Shown in pieces: positions 33,844 to 42,090 of a DNA stretch of 64,000 bases (its first letter is position 1; each line of letters begins with the position of its first letter). The stretch covers positions 1 to 64,000 of the forward strand of contig NZ_BAGB01000169.1 of the NCBI RefSeq assembly GCF_000308615.1, written 5' to 3'. The DNA comes from Nocardia jiangxiensis NBRC 101359 (GTDB lineage: Bacteria; Actinomycetota; Actinomycetes; Mycobacteriales; Mycobacteriaceae). The notes under the pieces were generated by a model. The model saw only the letters and a list, made by a program, of their open reading frames with translations. It was not told where the DNA came from and did no database searches. Position numbers and translations under genes: made by a program.

Positions 33844-34893
33844 TCACACGGCTACCGGGTTCGCGAAGTGGACCCGCAAGCCGGCCAGGATCTCGGCGTT
33901 GATCGCCCGGGTCTCCTGATCGCTCAGCCCCCACGGGGGCGCGATCAGGTCGAGGTGATCGAAGCCGTCCGGGATCCGGGCCAGAGCCTCCGGAAACTCG
34001 GCAGGCCGGCAGGCGATCGCGATCGTGTCGATCATGTCGTCCGTGACCGCATCGATGAGCGCCTCGGCGTCACGGTCGCGAGCTGCCTGGCGAATCTTCT
34101 TCTGCTCGGCGCTCCAGCCGTGGAGCTCGAACAAATGATCGTAGACACGAGACGCGGCGTACTGACCGATCGCATATGCCGCCTGACGGCGTGCGAGATC
34201 CACATCCTCGTTGATCGCGCACATCCGAATGCCCATGATGGCGACCTCGGCCGGATCGCGGCCGGAAACCGCTGCGCCCGTGGCAATTTCGTCCGCTACG
34301 GGCCCGCGAACGTAGTCGGCGGTGAACATCGGATGACCCACCAGCCCATCGGCCCGTTCACCCGCTGTGCGGAGCATCAGCTTGTTCACCCCGGCGATCC
34401 AGATCGGAATCTCGGGCCTGATCGGTTGCGGCACATCCGATGTGGGCGAGATGTGCACATGGTAGAAGCGGCCGTCGTGATGCACCGGCCCCTCGTGCAG
34501 CCGCCACAGCGCCTTGAGCACGGTGAGCAGTTCGGCCATCCGGGCCGCCGGCGCCTCGCCCGAGACACCGTGCCAGGCTTCCATCATCTTCGGCGTCCCG
34601 TTGCCGAGACCGAGAATGATTCGGCCGTTCGACAACTCGTCGAGATCACGGGCCTCCGCCGCCCACATCAGGGGGCTGCGGCCCACGCCGTAGGCGATAT
34701 TCGTGCCGATGCCGATCGTGCTCGTGCCCGCGGCGAGCGCTGCCATCGGCACGGTGGCCGAGCGGCTGTACAGCTCGCTCGTCCACACCGCCGCGCAGCC
34801 GATCTCCTCGGCCTCCCGGGCCAACTCGGTCATCGCCTCGAACCGCTCGGGGCCGCGACCGACCCCGAATGCGTTGACCCCGAACGTCGTCAT
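33844..34893 (-). CDS. LLM-class flavin-dependent oxidoreductase (F420 type)
   Basis: 349 residues, luciferase-like TIM barrel. FGVNAFGVG at the N-terminus, AEEIGCAAVWTSELY, TNIAYGVGRSP, LGLGNGTP and a C-terminal helix after PPWGL fit the actinobacterial F420-dependent branch. Reaction unknown: reduction or oxidation of a keto or enoyl intermediate, or a monooxygenase. It is the last gene of the operon that begins at 40949 and lies convergent to the GntR gene with an interval of 10 bp. An in-frame upstream extension overlaps the neighbouring gene and is not used. Confidence 0.83.
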   Translation of the reverse strand: MTTFGVNAFGVGRGPERFEAMTELAREAEEIGCAAVWTSELYSRSATVPMAALAAGTSTIGIGTNIAYGVGRSPLMWAAEARDLDELSNGRIILGLGNGTPKMMEAWHGVSGEAPAARMAELLTVLKALWRLHEGPVHHDGRFYHVHISPTSDVPQPIRPEIPIWIAGVNKLMLRTAGERADGLVGHPMFTADYVRGPVADEIATGAAVSGRDPAEVAIMGIRMCAINEDVDLARRQAAYAIGQYAASRVYDHLFELHGWSAEQKKIRQAARDRDAEALIDAVTDDMIDTIAIACRPAEFPEALARIPDGFDHLDLIAPPWGLSDQETRAINAEILAGLRVHFANPVAV

Positions 34894-34913
34894 CGCCGGA
34901 TCCTTCCGTTGTT

Positions 34914-35756
34914 TCAGGCTCGACGGGGAAACCGGTCGAACTCCGGACGCCGCTTGGCCTTGAATGCCTCGCGGCCTTCTTTCGCTTCTTCGGTGGCGTA
35001 GAACAGAAGATTCGTGTCGTGTGCGAGTTGCTGAATCCCTGCCAGGCCGTCCTCGGCCGCGTGGAAGCTCGCCTTCATCAGGCGCAAGGCCATGGGTGAG
35101 AGTTCCATCATCCGCCGACACCACGCGAGCGTCTCGGACTCCAGATCCGCCAGCGGGACAACGGTATTCACCAGTCCCATGTCCAACGCCTCGGCGGCGT
35201 CGTACTGGCGGCACAGGAACCAGATCTCCTTGGCCTTGCGTACTCCGACCATGTCGGCCAGCAACCCGGCGCCGAAGCCGCCGTCGAACGAACCGACCCT
35301 CGGCCCGACCTGTCCGAGCCGGGCGTTGTCCGCCGCGATCGTCAGATCGCAGACGATCTGCAGCACATGCCCGCCGCCGATGGCGTACCCGGCGACCATC
35401 GCCACGACCGGCTTGGGCAGTCGGCGAATCTGCACCTGTAGATCGGTGACATGGAACCGGCCGACCGCATCGGGCCGGTCGGGATCGGTGAGGTAGCCGG
35501 TGTCGCCGCGCACGCGCTGGTCGCCGCCGGAACAGAAGGCGCGATCACCCTCACCGGTCAGCACGATGACCCCGATCGAGGGATCTTCCCGGGCGTGGGT
35601 GAGGGCGTCGGAGATCTCGACCAGCGTCTGCGGCCGGAAGGCGTTGTGCACCTCCGGCCGGCAGATGGTGATCTTGGCGATTCCGTCGGAGGTACGCGAG
35701 TAGTCGACGTCGTCGTACCGGCGAACGGTCGACCATTCCTTGTTGTTGTCGGTCAC
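34914..35756 (-). CDS. BadI/MenB-like crotonase, probable cyclic beta-keto-CoA hydrolase
   Basis: 280 residues from GTG. Motifs of the MenB/BadI branch: ICRPEVHNAFRPQT, AFCSGGDQRVRGDTGY, GGGHVLQIVCDLTIA, GQVGPRVGSFDGGFG and KAKEIWFLCRQY. MenB builds a naphthoate ring; BadI opens a 2-ketocyclohexane ring by the reverse type of chemistry. The adjacent BadH-like dehydrogenase (7 bp upstream) and degradative operon point to ring opening. No other menaquinone genes are in the window. A MenB role cannot be fully excluded because the sequence is close to both. Confidence 0.8.
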   Translation of the reverse strand: MTDNNKEWSTVRRYDDVDYSRTSDGIAKITICRPEVHNAFRPQTLVEISDALTHAREDPSIGVIVLTGEGDRAFCSGGDQRVRGDTGYLTDPDRPDAVGRFHVTDLQVQIRRLPKPVVAMVAGYAIGGGHVLQIVCDLTIAADNARLGQVGPRVGSFDGGFGAGLLADMVGVRKAKEIWFLCRQYDAAEALDMGLVNTVVPLADLESETLAWCRRMMELSPMALRLMKASFHAAEDGLAGIQQLAHDTNLLFYATEEAKEGREAFKAKRRPEFDRFPRRA

Positions 35757-35763
35757 CGCGCGC

Positions 35764-36522
35764 CTAGGCCATCGTCAATCCGCCGCTGACCGACAGCGTC
35801 TGGCCGGTGATGTAGCTGGTCTCGTCGGAGGCGAAGAACGCCACGGCCGCAGCGATATCCGACGGCTGAGCCAGCCGCTTCATCGGCACCGCGCGGGTCA
35901 TGCCGCCCAGCACCTTGTCCGCATCCTGTCCGGAGTTGTTCGCGAACTTGCGCAGCGCGGGGGTGTCGGTGGGACCGGGGCACACCGAGTTGACGGTCAC
36001 GCCCTTGGTCGCGACCTCGCGGGCGAGGGTCTTGGTGAAGGCGATGATGCCGCCCTTGGCGCCGGAGTACACCGCTTCCAGCGACGACCCGACACGACCG
36101 GCATCGGAACCGATATTGATGACCCGGCCGAAACCGCGCTCGATCATGCCCGGCACGACGGTGTGGTTCACCCGCAGGGCGCCCTTGAAGTTGATGTCCA
36201 GGATCTTGTCCCAGAACGCCTCGTCGGTGTCGAGGAATTTCATGAAATCGTCCCAGCCGGCGTTGTTCACCGCGATCTCCACCGGGCCCAGGCTTTCGGT
36301 GATCTGCGCGACTGCCGCCTGCACCGAAGCGGTGTCGGTGACATCGATCGGCACGGCGATCGCCTGCCCGCCGGCCGCGGTGATCTCCTTGGCGGTCTGC
36401 TCGGCGACCTCGAGATTCAAGTCGGCCACGGCGACCCGGAAGCCGGCCTCGCCCAGCTTGCGCGAGATACCCGCACCGATGCCCTGGGCTCCACCGGTGA
36501 CGAGCGCTACCCGATTACTCAT
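35764..36522 (-). CDS. SDR dehydrogenase, BadH-like (2-hydroxycyclohexanecarboxyl-CoA)
   Basis: 252 residues. TGGAQGIGAGISRK cofactor loop, NNAGWDDFMKFL, NIGSDAGRVGSSLEAVYSGAK with catalytic Ser/Tyr/Lys, VCPGPTDTPAL and TGQTLSVSGGLTM. The combination NNAGWD plus SDAGRVGSS plus PGPTDT is as I remember in BadH of Rhodopseudomonas. It would oxidise the ring hydroxyl of a 2-hydroxycycloalkane-carboxyl-CoA to the ketone opened by the next enzyme. NAD+ is the likely acceptor, from the acidic residue in ADLNLE. Confidence 0.83.
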   Translation of the reverse strand: MSNRVALVTGGAQGIGAGISRKLGEAGFRVAVADLNLEVAEQTAKEITAAGGQAIAVPIDVTDTASVQAAVAQITESLGPVEIAVNNAGWDDFMKFLDTDEAFWDKILDINFKGALRVNHTVVPGMIERGFGRVINIGSDAGRVGSSLEAVYSGAKGGIIAFTKTLAREVATKGVTVNSVCPGPTDTPALRKFANNSGQDADKVLGGMTRAVPMKRLAQPSDIAAAVAFFASDETSYITGQTLSVSGGLTMA

Positions 36523-36561
36523 GATTGTCGATTCCTTTCGATGACAGTTGTGGCGGTTGTG

Positions 36562-37791
36562 TCAGGAGGCGAGCCGTACCGCGCTCGCGAGTTCGTCCCG
36601 GAATTCCGGCGCCGCGATACCGATCAAACGGCGACGGCGTTCAGCGAGGGGCTGGCCACGCAGATGCGCGACACCGTGCTCGGTGACGACGCAGTCGACG
36701 TCGGCGCGTGCGGTGGTGACGACCCCCTCATCGAGGCCGAATTTGATCGACGAGCGTCCGCGCATGGTGGAACGCAGGGCGATGACCGACCGTTTCCCGG
36801 TGAGCGCGGCAGCGCGGGCGAAGTCGACCTGGCCGCCGACCGCACCGAGATACGTCCCTCGGCTCATCTCGGCGCCGACCTGTCCGGTCAGGTCCACCTC
36901 GATCGCGAAATTGATCGCGACGAGCGTCGAGAGCTGGGAAAGCACCTGCGGCGCATGGGTGTAACTCGTCGGACGGAACAGGATGGGCAGCTCGGCGACG
37001 CGCGTATACAGGTCCGCCGACCCCAATGCGGTTCCGGCTACCGAGAATCCGCGATCGAGTTGCTTCCATCCGCCGGTGATCACGCCCTCGTCGATCAGAC
37101 GCAGGACGCCGTCGGTGATCATGCCCGTGTGCACACCGAGATTTCGGTGGCCGCTCAGCGCGTCGAAGACGGCCGTACCGATGGAGCCGATGCCGACCTG
37201 CAGCGTGTCACCGTCATCCACCAGAGCGGCGATATGGGAGGCGATGGCGCGATCGACGTCTCCGACGGGACGGCGGTCTTCCTGCTGGAGCGGTCGATCG
37301 GTCTCGAGCACGGCGGCGAAGCGGCTCAACGGAATGCGCGGAGAGCCGGGGATGACCGGCATCTGACGGTTGATCTCCGCGAACAACAGTGGCGTATGCG
37401 CGATCGCATCGGCCATGTAGTCGACGCCGATTCCCAGCGAACACATGCCGTCGCGATCGGGCGGCGACACCTGCAGTAGCCCGGCATCACACGGCAATCT
37501 GCGCTCGGCGAACATCCGCGGCAGCGCCGAGTAGTGACACGGCACGACCTCGAGGCGGTCCGTGACCCCCAGTTCCCGCAGGGCGCCCAGGCCGCCGTAG
37601 GACACCATCGTGTCGGTAGGCGACATCGAGTGCGCCAGTTGGTCGTTCCAGCTCAGACCGGTGAAGAGGCGAAGCGGCCCGGAGGAGGGCGCCTGGGCGA
37701 GCAGTTCGTCCACGAGCGGGCGTGGTTCGGCGGCGGCCTGGCCCCACCAGACCCCCATTCCGGGACGCAACTGCCCGCCGAAATCGACCAT
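36562..37791 (-). CDS. Acetyl-CoA hydrolase/CoA-transferase family protein
   Basis: 409 residues from an ATG overlapping the thiolase stop (ATGA). The C-terminal VVTEHGVAHLRGQPLAERRR is typical of the 4-hydroxybutyrate/acetyl-CoA transferase family, as are PCDAGLLQVSPPDRDGMCSLG and GIGSIGTAVFDAL. It would move CoA between a pathway acid and acetyl-CoA or succinyl-CoA, either to activate the substrate or to release a product. A longer start 17 codons upstream runs into the thiolase gene and is unlikely. Confidence 0.85.
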   Translation of the reverse strand: MVDFGGQLRPGMGVWWGQAAAEPRPLVDELLAQAPSSGPLRLFTGLSWNDQLAHSMSPTDTMVSYGGLGALRELGVTDRLEVVPCHYSALPRMFAERRLPCDAGLLQVSPPDRDGMCSLGIGVDYMADAIAHTPLLFAEINRQMPVIPGSPRIPLSRFAAVLETDRPLQQEDRRPVGDVDRAIASHIAALVDDGDTLQVGIGSIGTAVFDALSGHRNLGVHTGMITDGVLRLIDEGVITGGWKQLDRGFSVAGTALGSADLYTRVAELPILFRPTSYTHAPQVLSQLSTLVAINFAIEVDLTGQVGAEMSRGTYLGAVGGQVDFARAAALTGKRSVIALRSTMRGRSSIKFGLDEGVVTTARADVDCVVTEHGVAHLRGQPLAERRRRLIGIAAPEFRDELASAVRLAS

Positions 37792-38990
37792 CAGCCGACC
37801 CGCTCGATCAGCGTGCCGGTACCGAGCCCGCCTCCGCAGCACATGGTCACCAGGCCCAGGTCGGAGTCGCGCCGTTCCATCTCGGACAGAATCGTCGCGA
37901 TCAACCGGGCGCCGGTGGCGCCCACCGCATGTCCCAGGGCAATCGCTCCGCCGTTCACGTTGACCCGATCCATATCGGGCTTCAGCTCACGCTGCCAGGC
38001 CAGCACGACCGAGGAGAACGCCTCGTTCACCTCGAACAGGTCGATGTCCGCGACCGCCAATCCGTTGCGCTCCAACAGTTTGCGGGTCGCCGGGATCGGT
38101 CCGGTGAGCATGATGATCGGGTCGACCCCGACGGTCGTCTGGTCGGCGATCCGGGCACGGATCCGCAGCCCGTGGCGTTCGGCCGCCTCCCGGGTGCACA
38201 GCAGAACCGCGGCCGCGCTGTCGCAGATCGGGCTGGAGGTGCCCGCGGTGATCCGGCCGTTCTCGGCGCGAAAGACGGTGCGCAGCTTGGCGAGTGCGTC
38301 GAGGGAGGTACCCGGCCGCACGGTCTGATCGCCGGTGCGCACCTCGCCGTCGAGTTCCATCTTCACCATCTCGGCGGTGAATCGGCCCTCGGCGATCGCG
38401 TCGGCGGCCAGGGCATGCGAGCGCACCGCGAACTCGTCCATCTCGGTTCGCGAGATGTTCCAGCGCTCGGCGATCAGCTCGGCGCTCTCGCCCTGAGTGA
38501 CGAAGTCGTAGCGCTCGCGCAGCGCCGCGGGCCACGGCTCGCCGTACAGTTCGCTGATCTTGGCCGGGGAGTTCATCGGGACATGCCCCATATGCTCCAC
38601 GCCACCGGCGATCACGATGTCGTGTACACCCGAAGCCACCAGCGCCGCAGCGAAATTCACGGCAGTCTGGGCCGAACCGCAGCGCCGGTCCAGTGTGGTC
38701 GCCGGGACCTCCGCCGGGTATCCGGCCTGCAGCCAGGCGTTGCGGCCGATATTGCGGGACTGCTCGCCGAACGGCGCGGTGCACCCGATGACGAGGTCCT
38801 CCACGATCGCGGGATCGATTTCCGTGCGGGTGATCAGGTCCTGGTAGCAGGAGGCCAGCATCGCGTTCGGGTGGATGTCCCGGAACCAGCCCTTCTCGGG
38901 ATGTGACTTACCGATCGGAGTCCGGACCGCCTCGGCGATGACGACCTCGCGGCCCGAAGCGGTGAACGGGCCGTTGACTTTCGCAGCCAC
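37791..38990 (-). CDS. Thiolase (acetyl-CoA C-acyltransferase)
   Basis: 399 residues. Nucleophile Cys104 in LDRRCGSAQTAV, the NEAFSSVV element, His in GGAIALGHAVGATGARL and the second Cys in VTMCCGGGLGTG: all catalytic residues are present, so it is a degradative thiolase. It would split a beta-ketoacyl-CoA to acetyl-CoA and a shortened acyl-CoA after ring opening. One base separates it from the SDR gene upstream. The basic N-terminal extension of 12 residues is short and probably real. Confidence 0.92.
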   Translation of the reverse strand: MAAKVNGPFTASGREVVIAEAVRTPIGKSHPEKGWFRDIHPNAMLASCYQDLITRTEIDPAIVEDLVIGCTAPFGEQSRNIGRNAWLQAGYPAEVPATTLDRRCGSAQTAVNFAAALVASGVHDIVIAGGVEHMGHVPMNSPAKISELYGEPWPAALRERYDFVTQGESAELIAERWNISRTEMDEFAVRSHALAADAIAEGRFTAEMVKMELDGEVRTGDQTVRPGTSLDALAKLRTVFRAENGRITAGTSSPICDSAAAVLLCTREAAERHGLRIRARIADQTTVGVDPIIMLTGPIPATRKLLERNGLAVADIDLFEVNEAFSSVVLAWQRELKPDMDRVNVNGGAIALGHAVGATGARLIATILSEMERRDSDLGLVTMCCGGGLGTGTLIERVG

Positions 38991-38991
38991 C

Positions 38992-39783
38992 TCAGATCAC
39001 CGTCCCGCCGTCGACCGGCAGAATCTGCCCGGTGATGTAGCCTGCGGCGCCCGAGGCCAGGAATACGAAGGTCGGGGCGATCTCGTCCGGATAAGCCCAG
39101 CGGCCCAACGGAATTCGCGCCAGCGTCTTGGCCGCGAGCTTTTCGTTGCTGCGGATGTTCTCGGTCATGGCCGTGGCGGCCAGCGGCGCCACCGCGTTCA
39201 CGGTGATCGACCGCTTCGCCAGCTCGCGGGCCAGGGATTTGGTCAGCCCGATGATGGCGGCCTTGGCGGCGCCGTAGTTCGCCTGGCCGATCGTGCCGGT
39301 CAGGCCCGCTGCGGAAGTGACGTTGATGATCCGGCCGGTGCCGTCCTCGGGCAGATACTCGAGCGCGGCATGGCTGCAGTGGTAACTACCCATCAGGTGG
39401 GTGTCGAGCACCTTGCGGAAGCGCTCCTCGTCCATCTTCGGGAACATCGCCGGAGCGATCACCCCGGCGTTGTTCACCAGGATGTTGAGTGTCCCGTTGC
39501 CCAGGGCCGCGGCGGCGGCCACCGCGTCACGGGCGTTGGCGGCGTCGCAGACGTCCAGCACGAACGGCTCCGCGACGCCACCGGCCGCGGTGATTCGCTG
39601 GCTCACCGCGCTCGCCGCGTCCTTGTTGATATCGGTCACCAGCACCGCGGCACCGGCCGCGGCGAACGCCTCGGCGATCGCCGCGCCGACACCACCACCG
39701 GCGCCGGTGACCAGCGCGGTGCGGCCTTCGAGTCCGAACACCCGGATGCCCGCGGGTGCGGTGTTCGTTGTCGAATCGGTCAT
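38992..39783 (-). CDS. SDR dehydrogenase, 3-hydroxyacyl-CoA/FabG-like
   Basis: 263 residues. TGAGGGVGAAIAEAF cofactor loop, NNAGVIAPAM, INVTSAAG, YGAAK catalytic pair and TGQILPVDGG. Probably oxidises a 3-hydroxyacyl-CoA before the thiolase step. Start overlaps the acyl-CoA dehydrogenase stop (ATGA). The acidic residue in VTDINKD suggests NAD+. Confidence 0.86.
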   Translation of the reverse strand: MTDSTTNTAPAGIRVFGLEGRTALVTGAGGGVGAAIAEAFAAAGAAVLVTDINKDAASAVSQRITAAGGVAEPFVLDVCDAANARDAVAAAAALGNGTLNILVNNAGVIAPAMFPKMDEERFRKVLDTHLMGSYHCSHAALEYLPEDGTGRIINVTSAAGLTGTIGQANYGAAKAAIIGLTKSLARELAKRSITVNAVAPLAATAMTENIRSNEKLAAKTLARIPLGRWAYPDEIAPTFVFLASGAAGYITGQILPVDGGTVI

Positions 39784-40949
39784 CAGTAGCTCCTGGGGAG
39801 GCCGAGCACGTGCGAGCCGAGGTAGTTGAGGATCATTTCCTGGCTGATCGGTGCGATGCGGGTCAAACGGGCTTCGCGGAAGTACCGGGACACGTTGTAC
39901 TCCTCGGAGTAGCCCATGCCGCCGTGCGTCTGGAGCGCGCGGTCCGCGGCGTCGAAGCCGGCGTCGGCGCACAGGTACTTGGCCGTGTTCGCCTCACGCC
40001 CGCACGGCTTTCCGTTGTCGTAGAGCCAGGTCGCCTTGCGCAGCATCAGTTCCGCGGCATCGAGGCGGGCCAGCGAATCCGCAAGCGGGAACTGGATTCC
40101 CTGGTTCTTGCCGATCGGGCGGCCGAAGACCTCGCGGTCGTTGCCGTACCGGACACCGGCGCGCATCGCCGCGCGGCCGATGCCCAGCGCCTCGGCGGCC
40201 ACCAGCATCCGCTCCGGATTGAGGCCGTCGAGAATGTACTTGAAGCCCTTGCCTTCTTCACCGACGCGGTCGTCGACCGGGATCTCCAGGTTGTCGATGA
40301 ACAGTTCGTTGGAGGTGACGGCGTTGCGGCCCATCTTCTTGATGGGGCGGATGTCGACCTTGTCGCGATCGAGGTCGGTGAGGAACAGCGTCAGGCCGTC
40401 GGTCTTGCGCGGCGAATCCTCGAAACGCTGCGTCCGGGTCAGCAGCAGGATCTTCTCGGACTCGACCGCTTTGGAGATCCAGACCTTGCGCCCGTTGACG
40501 ATGTACTTGTCGCCCTCGCGCTTGGCGAAGGTGGTGATCTTGGTGGTGTCCAGGCCGGCGCCCGGTTCGGTGACACCGAAGCACACGTGTAGATCACCAT
40601 TGACGATGCGCGGCAGCGTGCGCTGTTTGAGCTCTTCGCTGCCGTGCACGATGACCGGGTGCATGCCGAAGATGGACAGGTGCATCGAGCTGGCGCCGTT
40701 CATCCCGGCGCCCGATGCCGCCACCTGCTCGAGCAGGATCGAGGCCTCGGTGATGCCGTAGCCGTGTCCGCCGTACTCCTCGGGGGTGGTGATGCCCAGC
40801 CACCCGCCCGCAGCGAACGCGTTGTAGAACTCCGTGGGGAATTCGTGACTCGCGTCTTTTTCCTGCCAGTACTGATCGTCGTACTTGGCCGCCAGCTCCG
40901 CGACCGCGTCACGGATCGTGACCTGGTCCTCTGTCAGTTCGAAATCCAC
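39783..40949 (-). CDS. Acyl-CoA dehydrogenase
   Basis: 388 residues, full-length. GVTEPGAGLDTTKITTFA, VNGRKVWISKAVES, GLNPERMLVAAEALG and an RIAPISQEMILNYLG C-terminus. First gene of the seven-gene operon running to 33844, with an operator 38 bp upstream. Would dehydrogenate an acyl-CoA with FAD. Substrate unknown; the operon context favours an alicyclic or branched chain. Confidence 0.9.
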   Translation of the reverse strand: MDFELTEDQVTIRDAVAELAAKYDDQYWQEKDASHEFPTEFYNAFAAGGWLGITTPEEYGGHGYGITEASILLEQVAASGAGMNGASSMHLSIFGMHPVIVHGSEELKQRTLPRIVNGDLHVCFGVTEPGAGLDTTKITTFAKREGDKYIVNGRKVWISKAVESEKILLLTRTQRFEDSPRKTDGLTLFLTDLDRDKVDIRPIKKMGRNAVTSNELFIDNLEIPVDDRVGEEGKGFKYILDGLNPERMLVAAEALGIGRAAMRAGVRYGNDREVFGRPIGKNQGIQFPLADSLARLDAAELMLRKATWLYDNGKPCGREANTAKYLCADAGFDAADRALQTHGGMGYSEEYNVSRYFREARLTRIAPISQEMILNYLGSHVLGLPRSY

Positions 40950-40987
40950 GCCCGTACTCCATCCGTCAACTCGAGCAACTATATCAA

Positions 40988-40998
40988 TGGACTGACCA
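40988..40998. promoter_or_regulatory. FadR-like operator, copy 6
   Basis: TGGACTGACCA matches 9 of 10 fixed bases. Read on the minus strand it is followed closely by TATAGT, a good -10 box for the operon starting at 40949. Repressor binding would cover the promoter spacer. Confidence 0.7.
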
Positions 40999-41013
40999 AA
41001 AACGGAACAGGGG

Positions 41014-42081
41014 TCAGCCTACCTGCGCCGGGTAATCCAGCAATGCCGCAGCAATCTGTTCGTTCCACACCCGAGGCGGGCCGAAGAGAGTGCGGTCGAG
41101 CTTCGCGCGCTTGTAGAACAGGTGCAGATCGTGCTCCCACGTGTACCCGATCGCACCGTGCACAGTGAGCGCCGATTCCGCCAGTTCCGCGACCTTCCCG
41201 GTCACCTGGGCCTTCGCCACCGCGGCGATCGTCGGCGCATCGCCGAGCTCGGCATCGATCGCGGCCGCGGCGTACAACGCCGTCGAATAGGACGCCTCGA
41301 CGGTGACCAGCATCTGCGCGGCGGCATGTTTGACCGCCTGGAACGATCCGATGAACTGCCCGAACTGCTTGCGCTGCTTGCTGTATTCGACAGCGAGCTC
41401 GAGCATCCGCTCCGCGCTGCCCAGCGCGTCGGCGGAGGTCAGCACACCGGCCAGCGCGGCCGTGGCGGACAGGGAGGTTTCCGGTGCCGCGTGCACCTCG
41501 ATGATCTGCGCTTTGTCGAATTCCACCCGCCCGGCGATCCGAGAGCGATCGAGCAGATCCTCCCGTTCGACAGCGGCGTCGGACGCGGACACCCGCGCCA
41601 GCCCGGGGCCATCCGGCCCCGTCACCGGCACGAGGAACACATCGGTTTCGAGAGCTCCCAGTACATGGCGCAGCACACCGGTCAACCGGCCGTCGGTGAC
41701 CGACAGCGGCGCCCAGGCCGGCAGCCGGTCCGCGGCGATCGCCGCGGTGAACCGCTGCTCACCGGCCAGCTGCTCGGCCAGTTCCGGTTCGGTCAGCAGC
41801 GGCGCGGCCAGGGCAGCGGCGAGCCATCGCGAATCGGGCACGGCCGCGCGACCGAACTCGCGAGCGGCCAGCGCAAGCTCGAGAACACCGCCGCCCTGCC
41901 CGGACACCTCCTCCGAATAGCCCACGCCCCACCAGCCATCGCGGATCAGGGCCTCGGCGAACAGATTCGCCTCGCCGGAGGTCTGCAGCTTGCGCACCGC
42001 CTCGGTCGGGAATTTGGCGGCGATCCACTCCCGCAGGGATGCGGCGAACATCTCCTGCTCGTCGGACAGCTCCCAATGCAT
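41014..42081 (-). CDS. Acyl-CoA dehydrogenase, short heteromeric type
   Basis: 355 residues. N-terminal MHWELSDEQEMFAASLREWI and C-terminal HGAIGYTWEHDLHLFYKRAK are typical of the shorter, degenerate partner subunits of actinobacterial heterotetrameric dehydrogenases (FadE-type, common in steroid catabolism). The central flavin motifs are weak, so it may rely on a partner such as the 44051 or 39783 product. Nine base pairs separate it from the ligase upstream; last gene of the operon from 45238. Confidence 0.85.
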   Translation of the reverse strand: MHWELSDEQEMFAASLREWIAAKFPTEAVRKLQTSGEANLFAEALIRDGWWGVGYSEEVSGQGGGVLELALAAREFGRAAVPDSRWLAAALAAPLLTEPELAEQLAGEQRFTAAIAADRLPAWAPLSVTDGRLTGVLRHVLGALETDVFLVPVTGPDGPGLARVSASDAAVEREDLLDRSRIAGRVEFDKAQIIEVHAAPETSLSATAALAGVLTSADALGSAERMLELAVEYSKQRKQFGQFIGSFQAVKHAAAQMLVTVEASYSTALYAAAAIDAELGDAPTIAAVAKAQVTGKVAELAESALTVHGAIGYTWEHDLHLFYKRAKLDRTLFGPPRVWNEQIAAALLDYPAQVG

Positions 42082-42090
42082 CGCTTCTCC

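Noticed and set aside
34914..35756. Naming this gene menB.
   Set aside because: The sequence is close to both MenB and BadI, but no other menaquinone gene is near and a BadH-like dehydrogenase gene is adjacent, so a biosynthetic name would mislead.
35740..37479. A 579-codon + strand frame across the BadH-like and CoA-transferase genes.
   Set aside because: Low-complexity composition, no ribosome site, and it crosses several genes with strong family matches on the other strand.
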